Origin: an uncultured Bacteroidota bacterium
GTDB lineage: Bacteria > Bacteroidota > Bacteroidia > Chitinophagales > Chitinophagaceae
Direction of reading: 5' to 3'
DNA: 15,264 nucleotides
NCBI GenBank assembly: GCA_946479615.1
Contig: CAMLGR010000114.1
Span: 1-15,264 of the forward strand
Shown here in pieces: positions 1-8,562 of the stretch; position 1 is the stretch's first letter; each line of letters opens with the position of its first letter. The notes beneath the pieces are model-generated. The model was not told the origin of the DNA and did not search any database. It saw nothing but the letters and a program-made list of their open reading frames with translations. A program made the position numbers and the translations under genes.

Positions 1-81
1 CCAGGGCTGGTCCGTGCGGGCGCCGGCAATAAAAGGTATAAGCACACAGCCGCACAATAAGATTCGCAGAAATTTTGGCAT
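1..81 (-). CDS. N-terminus of a secreted protein (partial, runs off the left edge)
   Basis: Only the first 27 codons are in the window. From ATG at 81 they read as a signal peptide: a basic start (MPKFLR), a hydrophobic core (ILLCGCVLIPFIAG) and then a polar stretch (ARTDQPW). This implies export through Sec; no domain is visible and no function can be given. An in-frame ATG four codons upstream (position 93) is an alternative start. The gene lies downstream of the hybrid sensor on the same strand, separated from it by a strong hairpin, so it is probably transcribed independently. Sensors of this family commonly sit next to polysaccharide-use genes, so an exported carbohydrate-active protein is possible, but that is guesswork. 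Confidence 0.55.
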   Translation of the reverse strand, partial: MPKFLRILLCGCVLIPFIAGARTDQPW

Positions 82-226
82 AGCAGTCAACATTAAGGTC
101 TCTCTGAAATTTGCAATGACCCGTAAGGTAAGAGGGGGATAAAAAAAACAGGGTAGGCGAATGTTTCAGAAAAGGGTGTCAAATGTTATGACTGGCTGTA
201 TAAGATTGATAATCAATAGTAAATTA

Positions 227-277
227 AAAATAAGGAATGAGAAAGTGGAGGAAAACTACTTTCTCATTCCTTATTTT
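227..277 (-). terminator. Long perfect hairpin, probable terminator of the hybrid sensor gene
   Basis: Two 20-bp arms (227-246 and 258-277) are perfect reverse complements around an 11-nt loop. On the minus strand the second arm runs into a T-rich tract, and the hairpin starts 14 bases past the sensor stop codon. The arms are A/T-rich at the base and contain the word ATTCCTTATTT, which occurs again just outside at 280-290. This suggests slippage or a dispersed intergenic repeat. It could stop transcription from either side. Confidence 0.65.
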
Positions 278-291
278 CTATTCCTTATTTC

Positions 292-3200
292 TTATTTGCT
301 TGCCTGGTATCGCGAAGGAATCACTCCAAATTCTTCCTTGAAGTATTTACTGAAGAGCTTGGGATTGTTGTATCCTACTTCGTAGGCAACTTCGGCAACG
401 GTATGCTGGCCTTTCTGAAGCAATTGTGCCGCCCGTTTAAGGCGCATGATCCTGATAAACTCGATGGGTGTTTTGCCCGTGATCGATAAGATCTTTTTAT
501 ACAGAGATACCCGGCTCATAAAAAGTTCGCGGCTAAGGTCTTCCACACTGAATTCCGGGTTGTTCATATTTTTTTCTACCGATTCAAAAGCCCGTTTCAT
601 GAATTCTTCATCCACCGGTGTTACTGTAACTTCAGCCGGGCTGATCTCGATTTGTTGCTGAAATTTCTTATGCAATTGCTCCTGCAACTGCAGCATATTG
701 CGGATGCGGGAAGCCAGGATCTCAAACGTAAAGGGTTTTGATACATAATCATTCACCCCTGCTTTGAATCCCTCCAGTTCGGTCTCTTCATTGTTCATCG
801 CCGTAAGCAGTATGACCGGAATATGCGAAGTCCGGGGATCTGTCTTGAGTTTTTTTACCAGGTGAATACCATCCAGTACCGGCATCATCACATCGCTTAC
901 GACCAGGTCCGGTTGAATGTTCTTTGCCTTTTCCCAGCCATCCTTTCCATTCATTGCTTCCGTGACAATATAGTTTTGCTGCAGGTTGTCTTTTAAATAA
1001 AAACGGAAGTCTTCATTGTCCTCTACCAGTAAGATGGTTTTCTTTCTCGTCCCGGTCGTATCAGCAGGCTCAATCGTTTCAGCAGTCGATAAATTGATTG
1101 TACCTGTTTGAATGGTTTCTTCCTGTTCGTGTAATGCCGGTATTTCATGTACATCCCTGATCGGCAGGGCTACGGTGAAACAACTTCCTTTCTCTGGTTC
1201 GCTTTCCACACTGATCGTACCACCATGCAGTTTTACAAATTCTTTGGTGATGACAAGACCGATACCGCTACCCTGGCTCTGTATATTCCCGGGTACATTC
1301 AACTGGTAAAACCGCTCAAAGATTTTATCTTTCATTCCTTCAGGAATACCGATCCCTGAATCCCGTACATGCAAGGCAATTTGATTCGGTTCATTTACAG
1401 CTTCGATAAATTCCAGCTCCACACTCACTTTACCTCCCGAAGCGGTGTATTTAAAGGCATTGGATAACAAATTGAATAATATCTTTTCCAGTTTGTCTTT
1501 ATCGAAATAGGTTTCGAGGGAATCGATCATTGTTTTAAATGTCAGCGCAATATCTTTTTTCTCCGATATATCTGAAAAAGAACAAACAATATCCCGGGTA
1601 AAGGCGACAATATCCTGTTTGGATAATTGCACACTGAATTCCTGTACTTCCATTTTCCTGAAATCCAGTAATTGATTAACAAGATTGAGCAACCGTTTTG
1701 CATTGCGCTGTACCAGTTGTAATTGTTTTTTCTGCTCGTTATCCGTCGATTTCTTTACGATCTTATCGAGCGGGGATAATATCAAACTGAGGGGTGTTCT
1801 GAATTCATGACTGACATTGGTAAAGAATTTTGTTTTCAGTGCATCCACCTGCTGAATGCGTTCGGCTTCTTTGCGTTGCTGTTCTACTTCAAAACGCATT
1901 CCCGCTCTTTCCAAAAGAATACGACGTGCCGCCCACAGCGCCAATACAATGACAAAAAAGTATAACACGAAAGCCAATGGTGTTTTCCAGAAAGGTGGTT
2001 TGATACGGATGATGAGTTGCGTTTCATTACCGTTCCATTGCCCGTCTTCATCAGATGCTTTCACCCGGAAGGTATACGTACCGGGATCGAGATTGGTATA
2101 TACAGCTTTGCGCATGCGGCCATCGGTGTAGACCCAATCATTGTTAAATCCATCGAGCCGGTATGCATATTTTATTTTTTCGGGATTGGAAAAGTTGAGC
2201 GCTGCAAATTCGATAGCCAGGATATTCTCATTATGCCTGAGTTGTATATCGCTTGTTTCCGAAACGGATTGAAAAAGAATAACACGGTTATTGATCTTTT
2301 CACCAATAGCCACACTTTTATTGAACAACTGCAGATCGGTCAATACAATACCCGATTTGACTTTATCCGATTTAATAGTCAAGGGATCAAACAAATTAAA
2401 TCCATTGGCGCCACCGAAGATCAGTTCTCCTTTCGATGTTTTCAACGCGGCATTTTCATTGAATTCAGTTCCCTGCAATCCATCCAGTTCGTCATAATTC
2501 ATGGGATGTATGGAAACGTTGCGATTCTTATCTGTCGTTACCGTCACGCTGGAAATCCCGTTATTGGTACTCAACCATAAATGGCGCTGATCATCTTCGA
2601 GTATGTTCAGGATATTATTACCGGGCAACCCATCGCTGGTACGAAAGGTATGGAAGGTCCTTTTTTCTTTATCAAATAAATCCAGCCCGTCGCGGGTACC
2701 AATCCAGATCAGACCACGGCTATCGCGGTAAAAACAAATCACATTGTTATTACTCAACGTGCTGTTATCGATGTCATAATGTACAATATTGCTTTTATTA
2801 TCTATAATATCGATGCCATGATTGGTGGCAAGCCAAAGGCCTCCCTGCCCGTCTTCCATAAAACCGCAGATATAATTGGAGTGAATCGAATTCTGCTGCG
2901 ACATATTTAAATGATAGAAAATATTGTTCTCCCTGTCCAGGCGGTTAAGCCCGCCATCGAGTGTACCGATCCAGAGATTGTTTTTCGTGTCTTCATAAAT
3001 TTCCCAGACCCTGTCATCGGAAAGGCTGTTTGGATTGGCCGGGTCATTTTTATAATGCGTAAATTTTCCACGTTCATACCGGTCGAGACCGCCATAATAA
3101 CTACCGATCCATAATACCTGCTGGTGGTCGATAAACAGGCTGACTATAACATTATTACTGATACTATTGGAATTGTTCGCTTCATGCTGGTATTGAGTGA

Positions 3201-4398
3201 ATGTATTTTTTTGCCGGTCGAAATAAATCAACCCGCCGCCATTGGTACCGATCCATAAATTCCCTTTTGCATCCTCCACAAATTTATTGACATCATCGAA
3301 AGGCAGGCTGCCGGGATTGGAAGACTGATGTTTGTATACCGGGAATTTGATAATATTTTCATGATAATAGGAGACGCCTTGTTTATATGTACCCAGCCAG
3401 ATGATACCCAGGTTATCTTTATAAGAAGAAGCGACACTATTCTGGCTCAGGCTTTTTCTTTCATCATCATTGTGCAGCAGGTAGCGAAAGCTGTTTGTTT
3501 TCTTGTTGTAAATATTAATACCACCATGATCGGTGCAGATCCAGATATTATCCTGGTTGTCCTGCTGGATACTGGCAACAAGGTTGGTATTTAAGCGCGC
3601 TTCTCCTTTGTCTTTATTGAATAAAATAGCTGCATTCGTATATGGGTTCCAGCGCAGCAATCCCATTGGGTTCGGGGAGTTGGCATAGATCCAAAGTTCA
3701 TTTTCATTATCGATGAATAATGCATAGAAAAGTGGTTCCCCGCCGAATACATCGGTAACGATATGACTGGTAGAAACCGGTTTACCATTTGAGGCATCCA
3801 GTACCGTGACAAGTCCATTGGTATGAATGATATAGCATCTGCCTTTATTATCAAAGCTGAAAGATGCTATATCGTTTTGCTGGAAAAGACTTTTGAAAAT
3901 AAGTTTACTGGTGCGGGTATTTTTATCATACCGGTAGATCATATTACGACCGGAAAGAAACCAGAAATTACCGGCGGCATCTATTCTGATATCGGTGATC
4001 ACCTGGCCCCCGATACCCAGGTTTTTCAGGAAGGGTATAATGTTGGCAGAAAACTTTTCGGTACGTGGATCGAATACATTGAACCCGTTACGTGTATCGA
4101 TCCACATTTTATCATCGGGTCCTTCGAGTATACGTGAAATATAATCATCGTTGATCGAGTTGCTGTCCCTTGCATCGTGATGGAATATTTTAAACTGGTA
4201 GCCATCATACCGGTTAAGGCCGGACATAGTGCCTATCCAGAGAAAGCCGCGTTTATCTTTATAAAAGCAATTGACCTGGTTATTGGAAAGACCGTTACTG
4301 ATATCAAGGCGGGAAAAAGCATACTGGGTCGTTTGAGCGCAAACGGGAGATATACAGGCAACAAAAGCATACAGGAATATGGCAAACCATTTATACAC
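292..4398 (-). CDS. Hybrid two-component system sensor/regulator (HTCS), one-component fusion with AraC-type output
   Basis: An inner-membrane sensor, histidine kinase and DNA-binding regulator in one chain of 1368 residues. In order: a signal peptide (1-21, ending VCAQ); about thirteen propeller blades between 50 and 670 with the repeated LWIGT..GL pattern, enough for two seven-bladed periplasmic propellers; a Y_Y_Y immunoglobulin-like domain (about 735-800); one membrane helix (806-826); a short coiled coil; HisKA with H864 in SHEFRTPL; HATPase with the N-box near 976-980, DSGIGIP at 1013 and GSGIGL at 1043; a receiver (1119-1240) with D1169 in SDVMMP and K1221; and an AraC-type HTH (about 1265-1365). 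The family senses oligosaccharides in the periplasm and switches on polysaccharide-use genes. No SusC/SusD pair is in the window. The start is GTG at 4398, because an in-frame stop lies just upstream and no ATG precedes the signal peptide. Confidence 0.95.
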   Translation of the reverse strand: MYKWFAIFLYAFVACISPVCAQTTQYAFSRLDISNGLSNNQVNCFYKDKRGFLWIGTMSGLNRYDGYQFKIFHHDARDSNSINDDYISRILEGPDDKMWIDTRNGFNVFDPRTEKFSANIIPFLKNLGIGGQVITDIRIDAAGNFWFLSGRNMIYRYDKNTRTSKLIFKSLFQQNDIASFSFDNKGRCYIIHTNGLVTVLDASNGKPVSTSHIVTDVFGGEPLFYALFIDNENELWIYANSPNPMGLLRWNPYTNAAILFNKDKGEARLNTNLVASIQQDNQDNIWICTDHGGINIYNKKTNSFRYLLHNDDERKSLSQNSVASSYKDNLGIIWLGTYKQGVSYYHENIIKFPVYKHQSSNPGSLPFDDVNKFVEDAKGNLWIGTNGGGLIYFDRQKNTFTQYQHEANNSNSISNNVIVSLFIDHQQVLWIGSYYGGLDRYERGKFTHYKNDPANPNSLSDDRVWEIYEDTKNNLWIGTLDGGLNRLDRENNIFYHLNMSQQNSIHSNYICGFMEDGQGGLWLATNHGIDIIDNKSNIVHYDIDNSTLSNNNVICFYRDSRGLIWIGTRDGLDLFDKEKRTFHTFRTSDGLPGNNILNILEDDQRHLWLSTNNGISSVTVTTDKNRNVSIHPMNYDELDGLQGTEFNENAALKTSKGELIFGGANGFNLFDPLTIKSDKVKSGIVLTDLQLFNKSVAIGEKINNRVILFQSVSETSDIQLRHNENILAIEFAALNFSNPEKIKYAYRLDGFNNDWVYTDGRMRKAVYTNLDPGTYTFRVKASDEDGQWNGNETQLIIRIKPPFWKTPLAFVLYFFVIVLALWAARRILLERAGMRFEVEQQRKEAERIQQVDALKTKFFTNVSHEFRTPLSLILSPLDKIVKKSTDNEQKKQLQLVQRNAKRLLNLVNQLLDFRKMEVQEFSVQLSKQDIVAFTRDIVCSFSDISEKKDIALTFKTMIDSLETYFDKDKLEKILFNLLSNAFKYTASGGKVSVELEFIEAVNEPNQIALHVRDSGIGIPEGMKDKIFERFYQLNVPGNIQSQGSGIGLVITKEFVKLHGGTISVESEPEKGSCFTVALPIRDVHEIPALHEQEETIQTGTINLSTAETIEPADTTGTRKKTILLVEDNEDFRFYLKDNLQQNYIVTEAMNGKDGWEKAKNIQPDLVVSDVMMPVLDGIHLVKKLKTDPRTSHIPVILLTAMNNEETELEGFKAGVNDYVSKPFTFEILASRIRNMLQLQEQLHKKFQQQIEISPAEVTVTPVDEEFMKRAFESVEKNMNNPEFSVEDLSRELFMSRVSLYKKILSITGKTPIEFIRIMRLKRAAQLLQKGQHTVAEVAYEVGYNNPKLFSKYFKEEFGVIPSRYQASK

Positions 4399-4402
4399 CT
4401 TC

Positions 4403-4410
4403 CAAATATA
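4403..4410 (-). promoter_or_regulatory. Candidate Bacteroidetes -7 element before the hybrid sensor
   Basis: The minus strand reads TATATTTG, matching the Bacteroidetes -7 consensus TAnnTTTG, four bases before the GTG start. If used, the transcript would be nearly leaderless. I see no TTG -33 element at the usual spacing, so a chance match is possible. Confidence 0.25.
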
Positions 4411-4451
4411 GGGTGTTTAGGAAAAGGGAGCATCCCGGCAAGCAGGAGCCA

Positions 4452-5210
4452 TCAATTTGTTGATGGCGGCACATCTTTTTGGGCTCTTTTTTCCCAGGCG
4501 GCGAATACTTTTTCTTCCTGCCGGGTAAGGCTGTCAGCGAGGAAAACGATCTCTTCCGAAAAAAGAGGTAATTTTTTTTGGGGTGAGAGAATAGCATCTG
4601 CTTTAACGAGGGGGCAGCCGGCTTTTTCGCTGCCCGCAATATTTAAATTATAAGACTTCAGGATACCTTCGCGCTTATCGCAACGGAAATACTCGAGGAA
4701 GTAATAGTCCTTTCCTGTTGAATCCTTACCACTCATTAAGATACGTTTAAACGATATTTTATTAATAAGTGTATCGGGAAGGTCAAGATTGGTTTGTCCT
4801 GTCAACGCAGGAATGCCATCATCGCGGTAGGCTGTACCATTGATCAATGTTACATACGCATTCGCTTTAAAGACCTGTAAAAGTTTCGCTGTGTCTGAGA
4901 AATTCCCGTATTCATAAACTAGTCCCGAGGGGGGATATTTAAACAAATAGCAATCGACAGGATAGGTAGCAGTAACCTGATCGCCCGCTTTGGTGGAATG
5001 AAACGATTTGATGTCTTTAATAGTCATTCCGTCTTTGTACCAGATCCGTTGATCCATTCCCCTACCCCAGGTAGGTTTGCTGCTATCGTTCTCGATGTGA
5101 TAAAATTGAAATTCCCTTCCCAGTAAGCCAGCTTCGCTGGTGGAAACCGGCGCCTTATGCTGTGTGCAACAAATAATGAAACAACAAAAGAATAAAAAAT
5201 ATAATTTCAT
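4452..5210 (-). CDS. Lipoprotein of unknown function
   Basis: 252 residues from the ATG at 5210; the frame can be extended two codons to a TTG, which is less likely. The N-terminus is a short hydrophobic leader rich in Phe and Cys, ending IICCTQ, which fits a lipoprotein signal with the lipidated Cys at 14 or 15. The mature part is polar and mostly beta-like, with aromatic-rich stretches and the C-terminal segment RQEEKVFAAWEKRAQKD. I do not recognise a domain. It follows the 360-residue lipoprotein by 31 bases on the same strand, so the two are probably co-transcribed, and it ends 53 bases before the sensor gene. Its place beside a periplasmic sensor does not by itself show a link. Confidence 0.75.
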   Translation of the reverse strand: MKLYFLFFCCFIICCTQHKAPVSTSEAGLLGREFQFYHIENDSSKPTWGRGMDQRIWYKDGMTIKDIKSFHSTKAGDQVTATYPVDCYLFKYPPSGLVYEYGNFSDTAKLLQVFKANAYVTLINGTAYRDDGIPALTGQTNLDLPDTLINKISFKRILMSGKDSTGKDYYFLEYFRCDKREGILKSYNLNIAGSEKAGCPLVKADAILSPQKKLPLFSEEIVFLADSLTRQEEKVFAAWEKRAQKDVPPSTN

Positions 5211-5241
5211 ATCCAATAATTCAGAACAAATGCCCGTGTAA

Positions 5242-6324
5242 TCAGGGAAATATCTGGCTAAAGGTCATATTTTCCGTGCCCGTTCCATCCCAATGAACCA
5301 CTCCATTTACAGTGGTAAAGCTATAACTGCCGGTTACCTGCGAAGTAGCCGAAGCACCTGAAACGCTGGCATTGGCGCTTGCTTCTGTCCATATTCCATA
5401 ATCCGTTGTCAGGATACCTGAACGCAGGTGTGTGATCGAAGTAAAATAACCGCCTCCTGCAGCTCTTTTTCCTTTTAGTTTCTCGTCAGAATATACGGTT
5501 ATATTCAATGAACTGGGATTAGGTGTTGGATGCACCTGGAATGACCAGGTATATTTTTCTCTTGATAAGATATAATCGTAATCGATCTCATCTCCTTCAC
5601 CACTACTGCTGCCACCGCCACCGGAACTGCATGTATTGTAAAGAAATTCCAGGGTTTGAGTTACCGTGCCATCCGGGAAATAATACGTGGTCAATAAATA
5701 CCAATCAGTACAGGCTGGTCCTATTGGATCCTGAGGTGGACTGTTCAAACCTACAGAGGATGGGTTTTTAACCGCTTTTCCTGCAGAAGTCATTACACCA
5801 TCCTTATAACTGACCTGGTATTCCAGCCTGTCATCAATTGCAAGAAACCTAAAAAGCGCATCTTCGGAAAATCTTTCCGCATTGAAGATTTTAGAAAAAC
5901 TATTTGCGGGAATGGAGCTGCCTATTTTTCCTTTCGCAGGAATATATTGAACAATATTTCCTTTGCGGATTGATCCAGATGTATTTACAATTAATAAGAG
6001 AGCAGCAACCATGTTCTTCTCCTTATTATTAATTGTAAGAAGTCCCTGTTTTATAGGAACTATAATAAAATGTTCTCCTCCCCGCAGGTCTTCAAAATAA
6101 AGATTAGCATAATCCAATTTACTTTCGAGCAATTGAATCTTACTGTTTTTTCCTGTGTATGTTGAGGATTTCTGTTGATCGAGCCAAGAAGTAATTTTAT
6201 GCTGGGTATTTTTTGAAAGGAGATTTGCTTGTTCTTTATCAGCATCTTTTTTACACGCATTGAATATAAGAACTATCAATAGCAAACATATCGTCCCGAG
6301 AGGGATGGAAAAGTATTTTCTCAT
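5242..6324 (-). CDS. Lipoprotein of unknown function with a Gly/Ser linker
   Basis: 360 residues starting at ATG 6324. A lipoprotein signal ends LIFNAC, with C24 as the lipidated residue and KKD after it. Residues 40-200 form a mixed domain with no motif I know. A short block follows, with C205 (ACTDWYLLTTYYFPDGT) and C232 (YNTC), possibly a disulfide. Next comes a Gly/Ser-rich linker (233-243), and then a C-terminal part of about 115 residues that is Ser/Thr/Gly-rich and looks like beta-strands (ANASVSGASATSQVTGSYSF). Two-part Bacteroidetes surface lipoproteins with a cysteine-bounded aromatic block before a glycine linker are common but uncharacterised. It probably heads a two-gene unit with the 252-residue lipoprotein downstream. 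Confidence 0.75.
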   Translation of the reverse strand: MRKYFSIPLGTICLLLIVLIFNACKKDADKEQANLLSKNTQHKITSWLDQQKSSTYTGKNSKIQLLESKLDYANLYFEDLRGGEHFIIVPIKQGLLTINNKEKNMVAALLLIVNTSGSIRKGNIVQYIPAKGKIGSSIPANSFSKIFNAERFSEDALFRFLAIDDRLEYQVSYKDGVMTSAGKAVKNPSSVGLNSPPQDPIGPACTDWYLLTTYYFPDGTVTQTLEFLYNTCSSGGGGSSSGEGDEIDYDYILSREKYTWSFQVHPTPNPSSLNITVYSDEKLKGKRAAGGGYFTSITHLRSGILTTDYGIWTEASANASVSGASATSQVTGSYSFTTVNGVVHWDGTGTENMTFSQIFP

Positions 6325-6485
6325 AAAAAAGGTTTATTGGTTTGATTAACGAGCTGTGAGATCCGCTAACCGAAAATAATTTAAAAGAACATAAATTTCT
6401 TCAATTAGCTCCTATTTATATACCATCGGATAAAATAAGGGTTTACATTGAGTAAAGCAGGAAGAACAGTTAATAAAATACAGTA

Positions 6486-6917
6486 TTATTTTCTGTAAAA
6501 AATAGTATGCTGCTCCCGCAAACGACTACCAATTGCTGTAAGTCTATCAGCGGATAACGTCTGTTCAAGGTGCGGGAACAAAATCCTTTCTTCAAAACGG
6601 ATATGTTTATCCAGCAGGTCAGCAAGCGCATTCAGGTCCTGTACTGTACCTGTAGCCGATATTTTTTCGATCAACCCTTCGATCTCTTTATGTTCATCGA
6701 TTGCCTGTTTGCACAGGTTATCCTGTATTTCAACAAACAGCAGTGTCTCTTCTTCTTCAAAATGCATCTGCAGGTGGTCTTTCCAAAAATATCGTACATA
6801 AAAGTTCATTCTTTCCGGCGGAACCTGCTTTTTAATACCCTGTCTTATTTTCCAACAAAATAATAAACCAGTATGGTGATCCCGGGAAAGAACGGCGAGG
6901 CTTTCATGTCGTTTCAT
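6486..6917 (-). CDS. Stand-alone hemerythrin-domain protein
   Basis: 143 residues, almost entirely a hemerythrin-like four-helix bundle. The likely di-iron ligands are H14/H15 in SRDHH, H48 and H52 with E56 (DHLQMHFEEEE), H76 in DEHKE, and H105 with E109 (DKHIRFEE), which matches the HxxxE spacing of the family. Such proteins bind O2, NO or iron, and single-domain forms often accompany RIC. There is no signal peptide, so it is cytoplasmic. It is the last gene of the nitric-oxide-type cluster, 34 bases after the RIC gene. The carrier or sensor role here is inferred from context; it could also be an iron donor for Fe-S repair. Confidence 0.88.
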   Translation of the reverse strand: MKRHESLAVLSRDHHTGLLFCWKIRQGIKKQVPPERMNFYVRYFWKDHLQMHFEEEETLLFVEIQDNLCKQAIDEHKEIEGLIEKISATGTVQDLNALADLLDKHIRFEERILFPHLEQTLSADRLTAIGSRLREQHTIFYRK

Positions 6918-6951
6918 AACATTTTTATTTCAGATCAATACCCGTTTTTCA

Positions 6952-7725
6952 TCAATTGACTGATTGTTCCAGCTCAATGGATTTAGGGAAAAGAATATTA
7001 TTCTCCAGATGAATATGCAGGTGCAGATCATCCTCAAATGCCTGCAAGGTTGCGAAAGCAGCACGGTACGTATTGCAGCCATCTTCCGGTGCCGTGTATT
7101 GGTTGCTTAATTCTTTTATCCGGCGAAAGCGTCCGCCCTCCAGGTCATGGTCATGCATCATCATCTGTATAGGATTCTGCACTGTACCAAAGGGAGCCAT
7201 CACTCCTTTATTTCCAGCCTGTTTTGCTTTTACCATTTTGCGTATAAAAGGGAACAACATCAATTCTTCTTTCTTCATGTGAACAGTCAATTCCCCGGCA
7301 CAGTCATCGAAAAGTGTTTTTATTTCCTGTAGTTCCGGGTGTCTTTCACCATGCACCCTGTTGATCTTTTCAAGAAATGCCTGCAATACGGGGATTTGTG
7401 TTGTCACATACCGGTGATGTTTTTTCTCGATAAAATCTGCCAATAGATCTAATGGCCATGATTTATAATCACTGACGGCATCCTCCGTGGATAGAGGAGC
7501 ATCCAGCACCTGCTGAAGCTCGTCGACCAGCTTACCGGCTTCTATGTTTTGTTGTTTACACGCTATTGCAATGGTTCGGTTGCCATTGCAGCAAAAATCG
7601 ATACCGGATGTTTCAAATATACCCGCTGCGCGGTAATCGCCAGCGACAATTTCGCCTATGATACTTTGTTCTGTGATATTCATATTATTTATTTTATTTA
7701 CGACACTTACTATCGCGTCCTGCAT
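6952..7725 (-). CDS. ric: Iron-sulfur cluster repair di-iron protein (RIC, ScdA/YtfE family)
   Basis: Cytoplasmic di-iron protein that helps rebuild Fe-S clusters damaged by NO or oxidants. The N-terminal DUF542/ScdA domain carries the diagnostic cysteine pair C45-C46 in GIDFCCNGNRTI. The hemerythrin-like domain keeps every ligand when aligned by hand with E. coli YtfE: H104, H125, H149 and E153 (VHMKKEE), H193 (DHD), H237 and E241 (LHIHLENN). Length is 257 residues from ATG 7725, whose A is shared with the upstream stop (TAATG), favouring coupled translation. The ATG at 7683 (residue 15, MNITEQ) gives a length closer to the family norm and is preceded by an A-rich stretch, so it may be the true start. 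It sits between the four-helix membrane protein and the hemerythrin gene. Confidence 0.95.
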   Translation of the reverse strand: MQDAIVSVVNKINNMNITEQSIIGEIVAGDYRAAGIFETSGIDFCCNGNRTIAIACKQQNIEAGKLVDELQQVLDAPLSTEDAVSDYKSWPLDLLADFIEKKHHRYVTTQIPVLQAFLEKINRVHGERHPELQEIKTLFDDCAGELTVHMKKEELMLFPFIRKMVKAKQAGNKGVMAPFGTVQNPIQMMMHDHDLEGGRFRRIKELSNQYTAPEDGCNTYRAAFATLQAFEDDLHLHIHLENNILFPKSIELEQSVN

Positions 7726-8168
7726 TATGAGGATTGTTTAAAGAGAGATACTGCCGTGATGAAAAGACTACTTACCTTAAGCACTTCCGCACCTACAAAC
7801 CATAGATGAAGATGGGAAGAAGTAACAGGCTGACCCATGATATACTGCTCTGCACGTATGTCTAATGCCGGTAGCAGCCATGCAGTCTGTACAACGAGAA
7901 TGGTCATGATCAATAGCATTGAAATAGCGGATACGGTGACTAATGATCTTCTATGCAAAAAGATGCTTGTGCAAATAACAACAGCAAATATCCATTCCAC
8001 TTTATTCAAAGCGCCAAATACAAGCTGACCGATGCTTAATCCGACCGGGAGCGTTACCCCCGGCGCCTGGAATTTCAGCCATGCTTCCATAAAACTGATC
8101 GCACACACAAAACCTATCCATGTGAAGAGACAGGCTATTGCTACAGGTTGTTTTACCGTTGTATTCAT
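7725..8168 (-). CDS. Four-helix integral membrane protein, unknown function
   Basis: 147 residues with four probable membrane helices (about 9-27, 46-70, 78-99 and 119-141) and little else. Features that may matter are the segment ISFMEAWLKFQAPG after helix 1, the HRR after helix 2, and SSHLHLWFVGAE entering helix 4, where two histidines sit at the membrane edge and could bind metal or heme. I do not recognise the family; the general shape resembles DUF4149/TMEM205-type proteins, but that is only a resemblance. The start codon overlaps the truncated hemoglobin stop by four bases (ATGA), and the stop overlaps the RIC start by one base (TAATG). It therefore appears to be an integral member of this stress operon. 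Confidence 0.85.
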   Translation of the reverse strand: MNTTVKQPVAIACLFTWIGFVCAISFMEAWLKFQAPGVTLPVGLSIGQLVFGALNKVEWIFAVVICTSIFLHRRSLVTVSAISMLLIMTILVVQTAWLLPALDIRAEQYIMGQPVTSSHLHLWFVGAEVLKVSSLFITAVSLFKQSS

Positions 8169-8560
8169 AACAATGGTCTTGCAGGATTATTACGGTAGTA
8201 TTGGATCTTGGATAAAAACATGACAGCCATTTTATCACCACGCCATTTCGCTTCTTCTGCTTTTTCCCCGGTAAAATGACTGTCAATTGTTTCATGCCAC
8301 AGTGTTAACCATGCAGCAAAATGTTTTTGTTCTACCGGTAACTTTGAATGTGGAGGAAAGGGGCTGCCATAATAAGTATGTTCACCAAGCAAAACCGTTT
8401 GCCAGAATCGATACATCTTCTCCAGATGTTCAGGCCAGCGATCTTTAATCACACTGTTGAATACCGGTCCTAACAGCAAATCAACCCTGACCTTTTTATA
8501 AAAGGTATCTACCAGCAGTCGAATATCCTCTATTACCATTATGTCTTTCCTGTTATTCAT
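8165..8560 (-). CDS. Group III truncated hemoglobin
   Basis: 131 residues from ATG 8560 (MNNRKD). The frame stays open upstream to 8641 but would then overlap the preceding gene, and those residues do not fit the globin fold. Group III features are visible: FYKKVRVDLLLGPVF with Y21 at the probable B10 position, WPEHLEKMYRFWQTVL (the long helix before the heme pocket), the loop YGSPFPPHSKL, and the proximal histidine H80 in QKHFAAWLTLWHETID. The family binds O2 and NO and in some bacteria protects against NO, usually reducing or dioxygenating it. It starts two bases after the 135-residue protein and overlaps the next gene by ATGA. Cytoplasmic. The detoxification role is inferred from neighbours. 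Confidence 0.92.
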   Translation of the reverse strand: MNNRKDIMVIEDIRLLVDTFYKKVRVDLLLGPVFNSVIKDRWPEHLEKMYRFWQTVLLGEHTYYGSPFPPHSKLPVEQKHFAAWLTLWHETIDSHFTGEKAEEAKWRGDKMAVMFLSKIQYYRNNPARPLL

Positions 8561-8562
8561 AT

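Noticed and set aside
2017..2580. 187-residue plus-strand open frame
   Set aside because: It lies wholly inside the hybrid sensor gene on the opposite strand, with no domain pattern and an odd composition; it is a shadow frame.
6476..6488. AATACAGTATT palindrome at the end of the hemerythrin gene as terminator
   Set aside because: The stem is only five base pairs and A/T-rich, and no T-tract follows it; no convincing terminator for the cluster was found in 6325-6485.
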